Assembly (NCBI GenBank): GCA_964621265.1
Contig: CAZULQ010000002.1
Coordinates: 116,591 to 180,590, forward strand
DNA: 64,000 nucleotides
Direction: 5' to 3'
Origin: Porcipelethomonas sp964621265
GTDB lineage: Bacteria > Bacillota > Clostridia > Oscillospirales > Ruminococcaceae
Positions 50,457 through 59,554 of this stretch are shown piece by piece (position 1 is the stretch's first letter; every line of letters begins with the position of its first letter). The notes beneath the pieces were generated by a model that saw nothing but the letters and a program-made list of their open reading frames with translations, was not told where the DNA came from and made no database searches. The position numbers and the translations under genes are program-made.

Positions 50457-51465
50457 ATAATAATGTTATGCCGTTTTCAGCGCACTTCTGAACCATTTCA
50501 TCAGGCCATACAGAAACCTGTACCTCGCCCACATGCGCCTTTTCGAGAAGGAGCATGCAAAGTCTCGACTGACCAATACCGCCACCGATTGTAAGCGGGA
50601 GAGTTCCCTCGTCAATCATCCTGTGGTATTCGAACTGGTATCTGTCCTCAGCGTCGCATTCCTGAAGCTGTTTTCTGAGTGTTTCCTCGTCAACACGGAT
50701 ACCCATTGATGAAATTTCAAGCGCATTGTCAAGAACTTCGTCCCAGAATAAAAGGTCACCGTTGAGTGTCCAGTCATCATAGTCAGGGGCACGGCCGTCG
50801 TGCTTTTCACCGCTTTTGAGCTTTCCGCCAATCTGCATGAGGAATACTGTCTTGTGCTCCTTTGTGATAAGGCGCTCACGTTCCTTGGCAGTCTTGTCAG
50901 GATAAAGATTTTCAAGCTCCTGAGTTGTGATAAAATAAGGAGTTTCGCAAATCTGAGTTGTAAGCTGGCCGTAGCGCAGATTAACCTTTCGCTTTGTATA
51001 GGCAATCGCCTTGACGATAAACTTTACGGTTTCCTTTAAAAACTCAATATTTCTGTCAGCTTTTGTGATAACCTTTTCCCAGTCCCACTGGTCAACGAAA
51101 ATTGAATGAGTGTTATCTGTGTTGTCATCACGTCTGATGGCATTCATATCAGTATAAATGCCCTCGCCTGCGTTGTAGCCATATCTGTAAAGAGCCATTC
51201 TCTTCCACTTTGCAAGCGACTGCACAATTTCAGCGTCTGTTTCGATTTCCTTTATAGAAAACTCAACCTTTCGCTCAACGCCGTTTAAGTCGTCGTTGAT
51301 ACCGCTTCCCTTTTTAACGAGAAGTGGTGCTGTAACTCTGTCAAGAGTAAGCGCAAAGGAAAGCGCCTGCTGAAACAGGTCCTTTATATATTTAATGGCA
51401 TGCTGAGTTTCTCTGAGCGTCAGGACTGATTTATAGTCCTTCGGTATATAAAGCGTTTTAGCCAT
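50455..51465 (-). CDS. asnA: Aspartate-ammonia ligase (asparagine synthetase A)
   Basis: 336 residues, full length. Makes asparagine from aspartate and ammonia using ATP. Class II synthetase-like fold, starting LYIPKDYKSVLTLRETQHAI, with FVDQWDWEKVI and the C-terminal GGGIGQSRLCMLLL. It lies 30 bases after asnS, and both are under the Asn T-box, so uncharged tRNA-Asn raises both synthesis and charging of asparagine. Confidence 0.96.
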   Translation of the reverse strand: MAKTLYIPKDYKSVLTLRETQHAIKYIKDLFQQALSFALTLDRVTAPLLVKKGSGINDDLNGVERKVEFSIKEIETDAEIVQSLAKWKRMALYRYGYNAGEGIYTDMNAIRRDDNTDNTHSIFVDQWDWEKVITKADRNIEFLKETVKFIVKAIAYTKRKVNLRYGQLTTQICETPYFITTQELENLYPDKTAKERERLITKEHKTVFLMQIGGKLKSGEKHDGRAPDYDDWTLNGDLLFWDEVLDNALEISSMGIRVDEETLRKQLQECDAEDRYQFEYHRMIDEGTLPLTIGGGIGQSRLCMLLLEKAHVGEVQVSVWPDEMVQKCAENGITLL

Positions 51466-51495
51466 AGAAATCTCCTTTCAAATGAGCGTATTTAT

Positions 51496-52866
51496 TTATC
51501 TGATACTGCCGACTGTTCTTGGATAGAGAATAACGTCTCTGATGTTCGATACGCCTGTTACATACATAATAAGTCTTTCGAAACCAAGACCGAAGCCGCC
51601 GTGTGGTACTGAACCGTATCTGCGGAGGTCGAGATAGTCCTTGTAAAGGTCGAGGTTCATGCCTCTTTCGTTCATTGCCGCAACGAGCTTGTCGTAATCA
51701 GCTTCTCTTTCACTGCCGCCAATGATTTCACCAACGCCAGGAACAAGCAGGTCAACTGCCGCAACAGTTTTTCCGTCAGCATTCTGCTTCATGTAGAATG
51801 ACTTGATTTCCTTTGGATAGTTTGTTACGAAAACGGCCTTCTTGAACACCTTTTCTGAGATATAGCGTTCATGCTCTGTCTGAAGGTCACAGCCCCATTC
51901 AACAGGGTACTGGAAATCCTCGCCTGATTCCTTTAAAAGCTTGATAGCTTCTGTGTAGTCGCAAACTGCGAAGTCGTTTGAAACAAGCTCTTCGAGTCTT
52001 TCGATAAGACCGTTTTCAAAGTGAGCGTCAAAGAACTTCATTTCGTCAGGGCATGTATCTAAAACTGTTCTGATAACTGTCTTAATCATGCTTTCAGCTT
52101 CTTCGATAATTTCAGGAAGCTCAGCAAAAGCAATCTCAGGTTCAACGTGCCAGAATTCAGCTAAGTGCTTTGGAGTGTTACTGTTTTCAGCACGAAAGCT
52201 TGGGCCGAATGTGTAAATCTTACCCATAGCCATAGCCGCAACTTCACCTTCAAGCTGTCCCGAAACAGAAAGGCCTGCCTTCTTGCCGAAGAAATCGTCA
52301 GCGTAGTATTCTTCTTCGTTCTTGTAATCTGTTGAGTAACCGATTGTTGTTACCTGGAACATTTCACCTGCACCCTCACAGTCTGAACCTGTGATGAGCG
52401 GTGTGTTGATGTAGACAAAGTTCTTGTCCTGGAAATACTTGTGAAGAGCCTGTGCCATAACAGAACGAACTCTCTGAACTGCATTGAATGTGTTTGTTCT
52501 GCCTCTTAAGTGTGGCATAGTTCTGAGGAATTCGAGAGTGTGTCTCTTCTTCTGGAGAGGATACTCAGGAGGGCATGTGCCGATAACGTCGATTGCCTCA
52601 GCGTTGATTTCAACTGAGCCCTGACGTGCCTCAACAACTGTACCTGAAACCTTTAATGAACAGCCGAGTCTTAAAGCCTCTTCAAAATCTGTCATGTTAG
52701 CCTTGTCAATAACAATCTGTAAGTGCTTGAGTGATGTACCGTCGTTAAGCTCGATGAAAGCTACGTTCTTTGAGTTTCTCGCTGTTCTTACCCAGCCACA
52801 GACTGTAACACTCTTGCCGATATAGTCAGCATTTGAAAAAATCTCTTTAATGTCAATATGTTTCAT
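51496..52866 (-). CDS. asnS: Asparaginyl-tRNA synthetase
   Basis: 456 residues. N-terminal OB-fold anticodon domain (VTVCGWVRTARNSKNVAFIE) and class II core with FRAENSNTPKHLAEFWHVEP (motif 2) and GLGFERLIMYVTG (motif 3). The AsnRS rather than AspRS identity is supported by the T-box specifier codon AAC and the neighbour asnA. RBS AAAGGAGA. Confidence 0.96.
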   Translation of the reverse strand: MKHIDIKEIFSNADYIGKSVTVCGWVRTARNSKNVAFIELNDGTSLKHLQIVIDKANMTDFEEALRLGCSLKVSGTVVEARQGSVEINAEAIDVIGTCPPEYPLQKKRHTLEFLRTMPHLRGRTNTFNAVQRVRSVMAQALHKYFQDKNFVYINTPLITGSDCEGAGEMFQVTTIGYSTDYKNEEEYYADDFFGKKAGLSVSGQLEGEVAAMAMGKIYTFGPSFRAENSNTPKHLAEFWHVEPEIAFAELPEIIEEAESMIKTVIRTVLDTCPDEMKFFDAHFENGLIERLEELVSNDFAVCDYTEAIKLLKESGEDFQYPVEWGCDLQTEHERYISEKVFKKAVFVTNYPKEIKSFYMKQNADGKTVAAVDLLVPGVGEIIGGSEREADYDKLVAAMNERGMNLDLYKDYLDLRRYGSVPHGGFGLGFERLIMYVTGVSNIRDVILYPRTVGSIR

Positions 52867-52902
52867 GATAGTCTCCTTTACATTTTTTAATTAAGTCGTT
52901 AA

Positions 52903-53175
52903 AACAAAAACGCTCCTGTCCTGCCATAAAAACAGGACGGGAGCGTGAATTTACCCGTGGTGCCACCTGAATTACCGCTTTATAAAAACGGTCACTCTTA
53001 TCCGTTTAACGCACGGAAAGCTACGGCGCCCCTAATAACCATGAAGCTTCACGGCTTTCAGTTTGCTGCTCGGGAGTGTTATTCACAAAGACTCTGATAT
53101 GCGGTTCTCACTTATCCGCACTCTCTGTAAGCGAATTTCTCTGCTACTTCTCTCCGTCGTGGCATTTATATACTA
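52903..53175 (-). promoter_or_regulatory. T-box riboswitch with asparagine (AAC) specifier
   Basis: The conserved T-box sequence AGGTGGCACCACGGG lies at about 52955-52969 on the minus strand, followed by a terminator stem (52910-52945) with T-run. Stem I contains the likely specifier AAC at 53078-53080 in context GAATAACACT, matching Asn. Controls asnS-asnA. Confidence 0.92.
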
Positions 53176-53181
53176 AATATT

Positions 53182-53210
53182 ATTTTACCACTCTTTTTTT
53201 TATATGTCAA
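53182..53210 (-). promoter_or_regulatory. Promoter of the asnS-asnA operon
   Basis: On the minus strand TTGACA (53205-53210), 17-base spacer, TAAAAT (53182-53187). Confidence 0.8.
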
Positions 53211-53375
53211 GATTATTTTTCTACTTTTTTGTGCGTTTATTCCCGATTTTACGCAGTAATTGCGACATGCGGGACATGGTATAAGCTTATGAATGTATTT
53301 TTGAACAAAAATTTGCTCAAAATCATGGAAACGCTTGTTTATAAAAGAAAAATCAAACAGTTTTCCAAAAGCTTG

Positions 53376-53404
53376 TTGACAAATCGCACAGATTATGGTA
53401 TCAT
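53376..53404 (+). promoter_or_regulatory. Promoter of feoA
   Basis: TTGACA, 17-base spacer, TATCAT. Confidence 0.75.
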
Positions 53405-53411
53405 TATATGG

Positions 53412-53427
53412 GTTAGTAAGCGCTAAC
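53412..53427. promoter_or_regulatory. Metal-regulator-like operator, site A (feoA)
   Basis: GTTAG-TAAGCG-CTAAC, at the expected transcription start of feoA. Resembles DtxR/IdeR-type half-sites; same motif at four other places in the window. Confidence 0.65.
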
Positions 53428-53446
53428 TTATATTATTTCGCTTACG

Positions 53447-53462
53447 GTTAGCCTGTTCTAAT
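53447..53462. promoter_or_regulatory. Metal-regulator-like operator, site B (feoA leader)
   Basis: GTTAG-CCTGTT-CTAAT, one mismatch, 35 bases after site A. GTAAGCG/CGCTTAC (53416-53422 with 53439-53445) form a stem between the two sites. Confidence 0.5.
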
Positions 53463-53494
53463 CACATTAAAACAATATCTGTAGGAGGTTTATT

Positions 53495-53707
53495 ATGACA
53501 TTACTCGATGCAGAATTAGGAAAAGAATACACAATCACAGGTATTGAAACAGATGACGAGGAGCTTGACTCATTCCTTTTTTCACTCGGCTGTTACAGCG
53601 GTGAAAAAATCACTGTTATTTCACGTCTCAAAAAGAACATGACTGTTGCAATCAAGGACGGAAGATACAGTATTGACAGTCAGCTTGCGGAAGCTATTAC
53701 CATCTGA
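53495..53707 (+). CDS. feoA: Ferrous iron transport protein A
   Basis: 70 residues, small SH3-like FeoA fold, with LGKEYTITGIETDDEELDSF and GCYSGEKITVISR. FeoA is a cytoplasmic helper of FeoB. RBS AGGAGG. A 146-base gap to feoB holds a weak hairpin with six T and another operator-like site. Confidence 0.88.
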   Translation: MTLLDAELGKEYTITGIETDDEELDSFLFSLGCYSGEKITVISRLKKNMTVAIKDGRYSIDSQLAEAITI

Positions 53708-53766
53708 TTATTCAAGGGAAAGCAATCAGCAGATTTGATATTTGCCGATTTCTTTTTTAAGCATCG

Positions 53767-53782
53767 GTTAGGCTATACTAAC
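53767..53782. promoter_or_regulatory. Metal-regulator-like operator, site C (feoB)
   Basis: GTTAG-GCTATA-CTAAC, overlapping a possible -10 TATACT (53774-53779). Suggests separate control of feoB. Confidence 0.6.
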
Positions 53783-53853
53783 TATGATGACAAATGAATA
53801 TTTTGCAGTAATTAACTGTTTAAATAGAAATTTTCACTTAGGAGGAGATTTAT

Positions 53854-55872
53854 ATGAGAATTGCTTTAGCAGGCAATCCGAACAGCGGTAAGACCACTAT
53901 GTACAACGCTCTTACAGGCAGTAATGAGAAGGTTGGTAACTGGGCAGGCGTTACCGTTGATAAAAAAGAACATCAGATTAAGAAAAGCCTTTGCGGCGGA
54001 GAGGATATAATTGCAGTTGACCTTCCGGGCGCATACTCAATGTCGCCGTTCACATCGGAAGAGAGCATCACAAGCTCTTACGTTAAAAACGAAAATCCTG
54101 ATGCAATCATCAACATCGTTGACGCTACAAACTTAAGCAGAAGCCTGTTTTTCACAACTCAGCTTTTAGAGCTTGGTATTCCTGTCGTCGTTGCGCTCAA
54201 CAAGTCAGACGTAAACAAGAAAAAGGAAAACAAGATTGATGCACAGGCACTTTCAGAAAAGCTCGGCTGTCCTGTTGTGAACACAACTTCAACAACTGCC
54301 GAAGGTCTTGAAGACGTTGTCAGGGCGGCAGTTGCAAGCGTTGGCAAGGAACAGACAGCGCCTTACGTTCAGGGCGACATCGACTTGACTGACAAGGCTG
54401 TTGTTACAGAGGCTGACAGAAAGCGTTTTGAATTTGTAAACGGAATCGTCAAGAAGGTTGAAAAGCGCAAGGTTTTAACTTCACAGAGAAACATCGGCGA
54501 CAAGATTGACGCCGTTATCACAAACAAGTTCCTCGGCATTCCGATTTTCGCCGTTGTTATGGGACTCGTTCTCATGATTTCACAGTACTGGGTTGGCCCG
54601 TTCTTCGCTGACACACTCTGCGGCTGGCTCGAAACATTCCAGGGCTGGGTAGGCGGATTTGTAGAAGATGCAAACCCTCTCGTTTACGCACTTCTCATTG
54701 ACGGTGTAATCGGCGGTGTAATTGCCGTTGTAGGCTTCCTCCCACTCGTTATGGTTATGTACTTCCTTATTGCCCTCCTCGAAGACTGCGGCTATATGGC
54801 TCGTGCTTCGGTAGTACTCGACCCGATTTTCAAGAAGGTTGGTCTTTCAGGCAAGTCAATCATTCCGTTTGTTATCACAACAGGTTGTGCAATCCCTGGC
54901 GTTATGGCTTCAAGAACAATCCGTAACGAACGTGAAAGAAGAGCAACAGCAATGCTCGCACCATTTATGCCATGCGGTGCCAAGCTCCCTGTTATCGCAC
55001 TTTTCGCAGGTGCATTCTTCAAGGACGAATGGTGGGTAAGCCCTCTCATGTACTTCTCAGGTATCGTGCTCATTCTCCTCGGCGCAATTTTAGTCAACAA
55101 GGTTGCGGCTTACAAGCCAAGAAAATCATTCTTTATCATTGAACTCCCTGAGTATAAGGCACCAAGCCTCTGGAGAGCGTTTGTAACAATGTGCGGACGC
55201 GGCTGGGCGTACATAGTAAAGGCGGCTACAATTATCCTCCTTTGCAACACAGCAGTTCAGATTATGCAGACATTCACATGGAGCTTTGAGGTTGTTGAAG
55301 AGGGTGCAGAAAGCACATCAATCCTCGCATCAATCGCTGACCCATTCTCATACCTTCTCATTCCTGTTATCGGTTTTGCCTCATGGCAGCTTGCAGCAGC
55401 GGCTGTTACAGGCTTTATTGCCAAGGAAAACGTTGTTGGTACACTTGCAGTATGCTTTGGTATTTCAAGTCTTATTGACACAGAAGAACTCGCACTCATC
55501 GGCGAAGGCACAGAGGTTGCGGCTGTGTTCGGTCTTACAAAGGCGGCGGCTATGGCATATCTTATGTTCAACCTCTTCACACCACCTTGCTTTGCGGCTA
55601 TCGGTGCTATGAACTCAGAAATGAAGAGTGCTAAGTGGCTCTGGGGCGGTATCGGACTTCAGCTCGGCACAGGCTTTACTGTTGGCTTCCTCGTATACCA
55701 GATTGGTACACTTGTAACAGAAGGCAAGCTCGGCGAAGGCTTCTTCCCTGGACTTATCGCAGTTGCAGTTATTGCGGCACTCGTTGTTTACGCAAGCATC
55801 TGCTCAAGAAACAGTCTTAAGAAAGAATACGCATTAAACGGTAAAAAGGCAAAGGCTGTAGCAAACAGCTGA
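53854..55872 (+). CDS. feoB: Ferrous iron transporter FeoB
   Basis: 672 residues. N-terminal G domain with GNPNSGKT (7-14), DLPGAYSMSP and NKSD; a helical GDI-like linker; then a membrane part of about eight helices, with the family motifs YMARASVVLDPIFKKVGLSG and TTGCAIPGVMAS. Imports Fe2+ across the cytoplasmic membrane. RBS TAGGAGGAG. Operon with the Cys-rich helper downstream. Confidence 0.97.
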   Translation: MRIALAGNPNSGKTTMYNALTGSNEKVGNWAGVTVDKKEHQIKKSLCGGEDIIAVDLPGAYSMSPFTSEESITSSYVKNENPDAIINIVDATNLSRSLFFTTQLLELGIPVVVALNKSDVNKKKENKIDAQALSEKLGCPVVNTTSTTAEGLEDVVRAAVASVGKEQTAPYVQGDIDLTDKAVVTEADRKRFEFVNGIVKKVEKRKVLTSQRNIGDKIDAVITNKFLGIPIFAVVMGLVLMISQYWVGPFFADTLCGWLETFQGWVGGFVEDANPLVYALLIDGVIGGVIAVVGFLPLVMVMYFLIALLEDCGYMARASVVLDPIFKKVGLSGKSIIPFVITTGCAIPGVMASRTIRNERERRATAMLAPFMPCGAKLPVIALFAGAFFKDEWWVSPLMYFSGIVLILLGAILVNKVAAYKPRKSFFIIELPEYKAPSLWRAFVTMCGRGWAYIVKAATIILLCNTAVQIMQTFTWSFEVVEEGAESTSILASIADPFSYLLIPVIGFASWQLAAAAVTGFIAKENVVGTLAVCFGISSLIDTEELALIGEGTEVAAVFGLTKAAAMAYLMFNLFTPPCFAAIGAMNSEMKSAKWLWGGIGLQLGTGFTVGFLVYQIGTLVTEGKLGEGFFPGLIAVAVIAALVVYASICSRNSLKKEYALNGKKAKAVANS

Positions 55873-55884
55873 TAAGGAGCTTTT

Positions 55885-56067
55885 ATGGAAAATGTAATTG
55901 TTATTGCGGTAGTTTTAATAATCCTGGGTCTTGCAGGCTTTTATGTTTACAAAGCCAAGAAAAGCGGCAAAAAATGCATCGGTTGCCCGTCGGGCGGCAA
56001 GTGCAGCAAAGAGGTACAAAGCAGTTGCGGCGGCGGTTGCTGTAGCTGCAAGTCCTCCGATAAATAA
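55885..56067 (+). CDS. FeoB-associated Cys-rich membrane protein
   Basis: 60 residues. One N-terminal membrane helix (about 4-22), a basic stretch, and a cysteine-rich tail (CIGCPSGGKC, CGGGCCSC). Typical short partner encoded after feoB in clostridia; its exact role is not settled, metal handling being likely. RBS AAGGAG, 12 bases after feoB. Confidence 0.85.
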   Translation: MENVIVIAVVLIILGLAGFYVYKAKKSGKKCIGCPSGGKCSKEVQSSCGGGCCSCKSSDK

Positions 56068-56075
56068 GAGCATAT

Positions 56076-56109
56076 AAAAAAGAAAGCCCCGAAAGGGACT
56101 TTCTTTTTG
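56076..56109 (+). terminator. Terminator of the feo operon
   Basis: AAAGAAAG-CCC pairs with GGG-CTTTCTTT around GAAA, then T-run. Confidence 0.8.
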
Positions 56110-56131
56110 TCCTGATATAACTACGTTAAAC

Positions 56132-56207
56132 GGGTCGATGTGGGCATCGACCCCTACAAATGGCTTAAATGTGTTGTTAGCATGTAGGGGAGACCAGTGG
56201 TCTCCCG
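56132..56207. repeat. Palindromic intergenic repeat (REP-like)
   Basis: GGGTCGATG/CATCGACCC hairpin, then CCCCTACA (56151-56158) inverted to TGTAGGGG (56183-56190), then GGGAGACC/GGTCTCCC hairpin. The TGTAGGGG boundary also occurs in the RNA candidate at about 45061-45068. Confidence 0.65.
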
Positions 56208-56232
56208 CTATTTTTGGGTTTATCTACAGGCT

Positions 56233-56258
56233 AAAAGGAACCCTTTCGGGTTCCTTTT
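56233..56258. terminator. Terminator of the EAL gene
   Basis: AAAAGGAACCC/GGGTTCCTTTT with TTTC loop; works on both strands. Confidence 0.85.
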
Positions 56259-56264
56259 TTTGTT

Positions 56265-58160
56265 TTATACATTAACGCCGTTTTTAACTGATACAAACGC
56301 ATAGAACTCGTCCTGCGGAATCGGCTTTGAGAAGAAGTAGCCCTGAATATAGGCAATACCCATACTGCTGATTTTCATATACTGCTCAGCAGTTTCGATT
56401 CCCTCAGAGACAATATCAAGTCCCATTCCGTGAATCATCTGCATAGCGGCTTCCATAACGTAGTAAGCCTTTTTGTCCACAAAGAACGCATTGGTCATGT
56501 CTCTGTCAAACTTGACAATGTCAACAGGCATGTCCACGATATAGTTAAGGTTTGAATGGCCTGTTCCGAAATCATCGAGTGAAAAGCTTATGCCGTATTC
56601 TCTCAGACGGTCAAGGTTCGCCATGAAGATATCCTTGCGCTTTAATGTGGCGGATTCTGTGATTTCAAGGTTTATATACTTCGGGGAAATGTTATATTTC
56701 TCCATCGTTGAAATAATTATGTCTGCGAGATTTTCGTCTGAACACTGCACCATCGAAAGATTGACTTCGATATAGTCAACCCCAAGCTCGTCAGGCTTGC
56801 GCTCGTTTATAAATCTGCACACCTTTTCAAAAACTGCGTTTCCGAGCGGCAGAATTTTACCTGTCTTTTCAGCAACAGGTATAAACATTCCCGGAGGAAT
56901 AATCTTTCCGCTTTCATCTCTTATTCTGACAAGCGCCTCAGCGGCTGTGAACTTACCAGCACGGTTTGAGAAAATCGGCTGATAGAACACCTCTATCCTG
57001 TCGTATTCAAGTGCGTCATCAATAAGCTTTTCAGCATCTCTTTCAGCATAGAATTCCTTGAGAAGCTTTTCGTCAGCAACAATATGATTGCTTGCCATAA
57101 TGTCCGCTTCAAAGCGCTGTGATGCGACTATACGTCTCAGGAAATAGAAAAGCTCATCTATTCCGAAAAACGCCGAAGAATCATAAATGCTTATCCACAA
57201 TGCCTTTTTAAGGCATAATGCATTCGGGTCATTGTCTTTTTCAAGTCTCTCTGAAAGGCTGTTTTCCCACTCGATTGCCTCTTCCCTGCTCTGGAAAATA
57301 AGCGCCGCCTCGTCGGCAGATTTGCGGAACGCAATCGCATTTTTGCCTGAGAACATATCAAGGGCTCTCTCCCATGCAAAGGTTGTGCCCTGCATAATGT
57401 CAACAGTCGAGTCAAGCTGAAAAATCACAATCGCAAAGGATTTGCCCGATACATATTTCTGCTTTATATACTCAATAAGCGCATTCTGACTGAAAAGTCC
57501 GCTCTGCTTATTGATGTTCATGCAAGGGTCCTCGAGCTTGATATACAAAATCATAACGCCGATACTAACTGCAAAGCTTACAAGCAGAAGATTCGGGAAC
57601 ACAAGCTGAATCAATGCCGCCACAGTCCAGAGTGACATCCAGATGTGTATTGCGGTACGTCTGTCGGGGTTTATGTTTTTGCGGTACATGTTTGCGTAAT
57701 ACAGAATTGCCGCAATCCCTATGAAAACAGTTATATATGTGGCATACGCCGAAGGTCCGTAGGTGTAAATGGTGTTTCCCTGAGAATAAATATGAATCGG
57801 AAGTGCAAACACGCATATCAATCCTGCCGCACCGACAACGGTATAACAGAGCACATGTTTTACAAACTGCTTTACATCTCTGAAAATGTCCTCGCATATA
57901 TACCAGTGAACACACATAACCACAACAATCAGCGAAGCAGGATAAAGCTTACAGCAAAGTTCAAGCGTTGTGGATGTAAGCAGAGACATGTTATCAATCG
58001 CACAGAGCGAGAGAATGTCGAGTGCATGCGTCAGGAAGGAGAAAAACAACATGAACAGAAAGGTTTTTTCGGTTCGCAGAAAAAGCTTTTTCTGTACAAC
58101 GTAGAAAATAAAAAGCGTAAGAAGAATTACTATTCCACAGCATTGCGTCATAACGTTCAT
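56265..58160 (-). CDS. Membrane-bound c-di-GMP phosphodiesterase (EAL) with degenerate GGDEF
   Basis: About 631 residues. Several N-terminal membrane helices (roughly 1-215), a degenerate GGDEF-like region (about 220-350) without the GGDEF signature, then an EAL domain (about 375-625). The EAL motif is AAEALVRI; DDFGTGHSNL, VKFDRDM and VSEGIET are intact, so hydrolysis of c-di-GMP is likely. Start taken at ATG 58160, 10 bases after GGGAGG; ATG 58169 is too close. Together with the c-di-GMP riboswitches at 48.3 kb it shows that this signal is in use. Confidence 0.92.
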   Translation of the reverse strand: MNVMTQCCGIVILLTLFIFYVVQKKLFLRTEKTFLFMLFFSFLTHALDILSLCAIDNMSLLTSTTLELCCKLYPASLIVVVMCVHWYICEDIFRDVKQFVKHVLCYTVVGAAGLICVFALPIHIYSQGNTIYTYGPSAYATYITVFIGIAAILYYANMYRKNINPDRRTAIHIWMSLWTVAALIQLVFPNLLLVSFAVSIGVMILYIKLEDPCMNINKQSGLFSQNALIEYIKQKYVSGKSFAIVIFQLDSTVDIMQGTTFAWERALDMFSGKNAIAFRKSADEAALIFQSREEAIEWENSLSERLEKDNDPNALCLKKALWISIYDSSAFFGIDELFYFLRRIVASQRFEADIMASNHIVADEKLLKEFYAERDAEKLIDDALEYDRIEVFYQPIFSNRAGKFTAAEALVRIRDESGKIIPPGMFIPVAEKTGKILPLGNAVFEKVCRFINERKPDELGVDYIEVNLSMVQCSDENLADIIISTMEKYNISPKYINLEITESATLKRKDIFMANLDRLREYGISFSLDDFGTGHSNLNYIVDMPVDIVKFDRDMTNAFFVDKKAYYVMEAAMQMIHGMGLDIVSEGIETAEQYMKISSMGIAYIQGYFFSKPIPQDEFYAFVSVKNGVNV

Positions 58161-58192
58161 AAGCACCATTCCTCCCGAATTATTACATTACT

Positions 58193-58221
58193 ATTATATC
58201 ACATTAAACTGCACAAATCAA
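58193..58221 (-). promoter_or_regulatory. Promoter of the EAL gene
   Basis: On the minus strand TTGATT (58216-58221), 17-base spacer, TATAAT (58193-58198). Confidence 0.75.
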
Positions 58222-58335
58222 CGTTTTTCAATAATCACGGCATTATGCGCAACATTATTTTATCATCATTAAATAAATTGTTATAAAATTCACAATCAAC
58301 TGCTCATATATTCTATTTCTTTTTCGTTTAATGTA

Positions 58336-58364
58336 TTGACACCGCCCGTTTTACATGATAAAAT
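58336..58364 (+). promoter_or_regulatory. Promoter of the TetR-family gene
   Basis: TTGACA, 17-base spacer, TAAAAT. Confidence 0.75.
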
Positions 58365-58399
58365 GAATTAAAGTCACATTCAGAAACAGGAGAATTTAT

Positions 58400-59005
58400 A
58401 TGCCCCCAAAGCCGAAATACACAAGAGAAGAAATAACTGCCGCTGCGCTTGAGCTTGCTGCCGAAAAGGGAATTTCAGCCCTGACAGCAAGGGATTTAGG
58501 AGCCGCACTCGGCATTTCAACACGTCCGATTTTCACAGCGTTCAAAAACATGGACGATGTTCTGGCAGAAGTGAGGCTTGCCGCAATCGCCCGCTTTAAC
58601 GAATACGCAGAAAAAGCAAAAGAATATTCACCCGTTTTCAAGCAAATCGGACTTCAGATGATTCTTTTTGCACAGGAACAGCCAAAGCTTTTCCGTCTCA
58701 CATTCATGAGCGAAAAGCCTGAGGCGAGAAGCTTTGATGACGTAATCAATAATCTGGGTGAAACAGCAACTCTCTGTCTTGATGTTTTACAGAAGGAATA
58801 CGGGCTTTCTGCCGAAAATGCAAAAACAGTCTTTGAGCATTGCTGGGTATCCACCTTTGGCATATGCGTTCTGATTGCAACAAGGGCGTGTGCTTTCAGC
58901 ATTAATGAAATCTCGGATCTATTAAGCCGTGAATTCCACGCAATACTGACGTTTATCAAATCGGGCATGGCGGACAACTGCACAGTAATTCCGCACAAGC
59001 TTTGA
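58400..59005 (+). CDS. TetR-family transcriptional regulator
   Basis: 201 residues. N-terminal helix-turn-helix (about 8-55): REEITAAALELAAEKGISAL and ALGISTRPIFTAFKNMDDVL. The C-terminal ligand domain is helical and unassigned, with WVSTFGICVLIATRA near the end. RBS CAGGAGAA. Single gene; targets unknown, possibly the EAL gene which diverges from it. Confidence 0.85.
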   Translation: MPPKPKYTREEITAAALELAAEKGISALTARDLGAALGISTRPIFTAFKNMDDVLAEVRLAAIARFNEYAEKAKEYSPVFKQIGLQMILFAQEQPKLFRLTFMSEKPEARSFDDVINNLGETATLCLDVLQKEYGLSAENAKTVFEHCWVSTFGICVLIATRACAFSINEISDLLSREFHAILTFIKSGMADNCTVIPHKL

Positions 59006-59030
59006 CTTAAAAAACAGAATATGTAAACAT

Positions 59031-59057
59031 GGAGACCTTAAAGGGTCTCCTTTTTTT
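59031..59057 (+). terminator. Terminator of the TetR-family gene
   Basis: GGAGACC/GGTCTCC stem followed by seven T. A second hairpin (GAAGG-CTGTAC with GTACAG-CCTTC) lies at 59080-59109. Confidence 0.88.
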
Positions 59058-59138
59058 GCGCACTTTATAACACACGCAGAAGGACTGTACTGAAACCGTA
59101 CAGCCCTTCCGCAAAATGTATATGATGAAAAAAGAGAA

Positions 59139-59543
59139 TTACAAAAGCTTTTTGCCGAGTTCACGGCAATTTTCAAGGTCGTCGTCCGACGGCATCTCGT
59201 TCACGATAAGTCCCTCATCAGCCACAAGTACTGCGCCGTCATTCTTAACACGTTCAACCCAGTTTCTCATCCATTCGCCGTCGCCCCAGCCGTATGAACC
59301 GAAAAGAGCAACCCTCTTGCCCGAAAGCTTTGATTCGTTTTCGGTGAAAAACGGTTCAAACTCATCTTCCTCCAGAACCTCAGCACCCATTGAAGGGCAG
59401 CCGAATGCAATCGCATCGTATTCAGCGATATCCCCCGAAAAATCCGCAACGCTGAAAAGCTCAGCCCCTGCGCCCTCTGCCACAGCCTTCGCCATAGCCT
59501 CTGTATTGCCTGTACCGCTCCAGTAAATAACTGCTGTCTTCAT
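59139..59543 (-). CDS. Short-chain flavodoxin
   Basis: 134 residues. FMN phosphate loop SGTGNTEAM (9-17), then AFGCPSMGAEVLEEDEFEPF and FGSYGWGDGEWM for the isoalloxazine-binding loops. Electron carrier that replaces ferredoxin when iron is short in many bacteria. It follows the DUF3793 gene by 11 bases, behind GTTAG-N6-CTAAC operator sites shared with feoAB, which fits iron control. Confidence 0.93.
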   Translation of the reverse strand: MKTAVIYWSGTGNTEAMAKAVAEGAGAELFSVADFSGDIAEYDAIAFGCPSMGAEVLEEDEFEPFFTENESKLSGKRVALFGSYGWGDGEWMRNWVERVKNDGAVLVADEGLIVNEMPSDDDLENCRELGKKLL

Positions 59544-59554
59544 AATGTTTCCTC

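Noticed and set aside
53076..53426. Plus-strand frame over the T-box
   Set aside because: Antisense of the T-box leader and the feoA promoter; no ribosome site.
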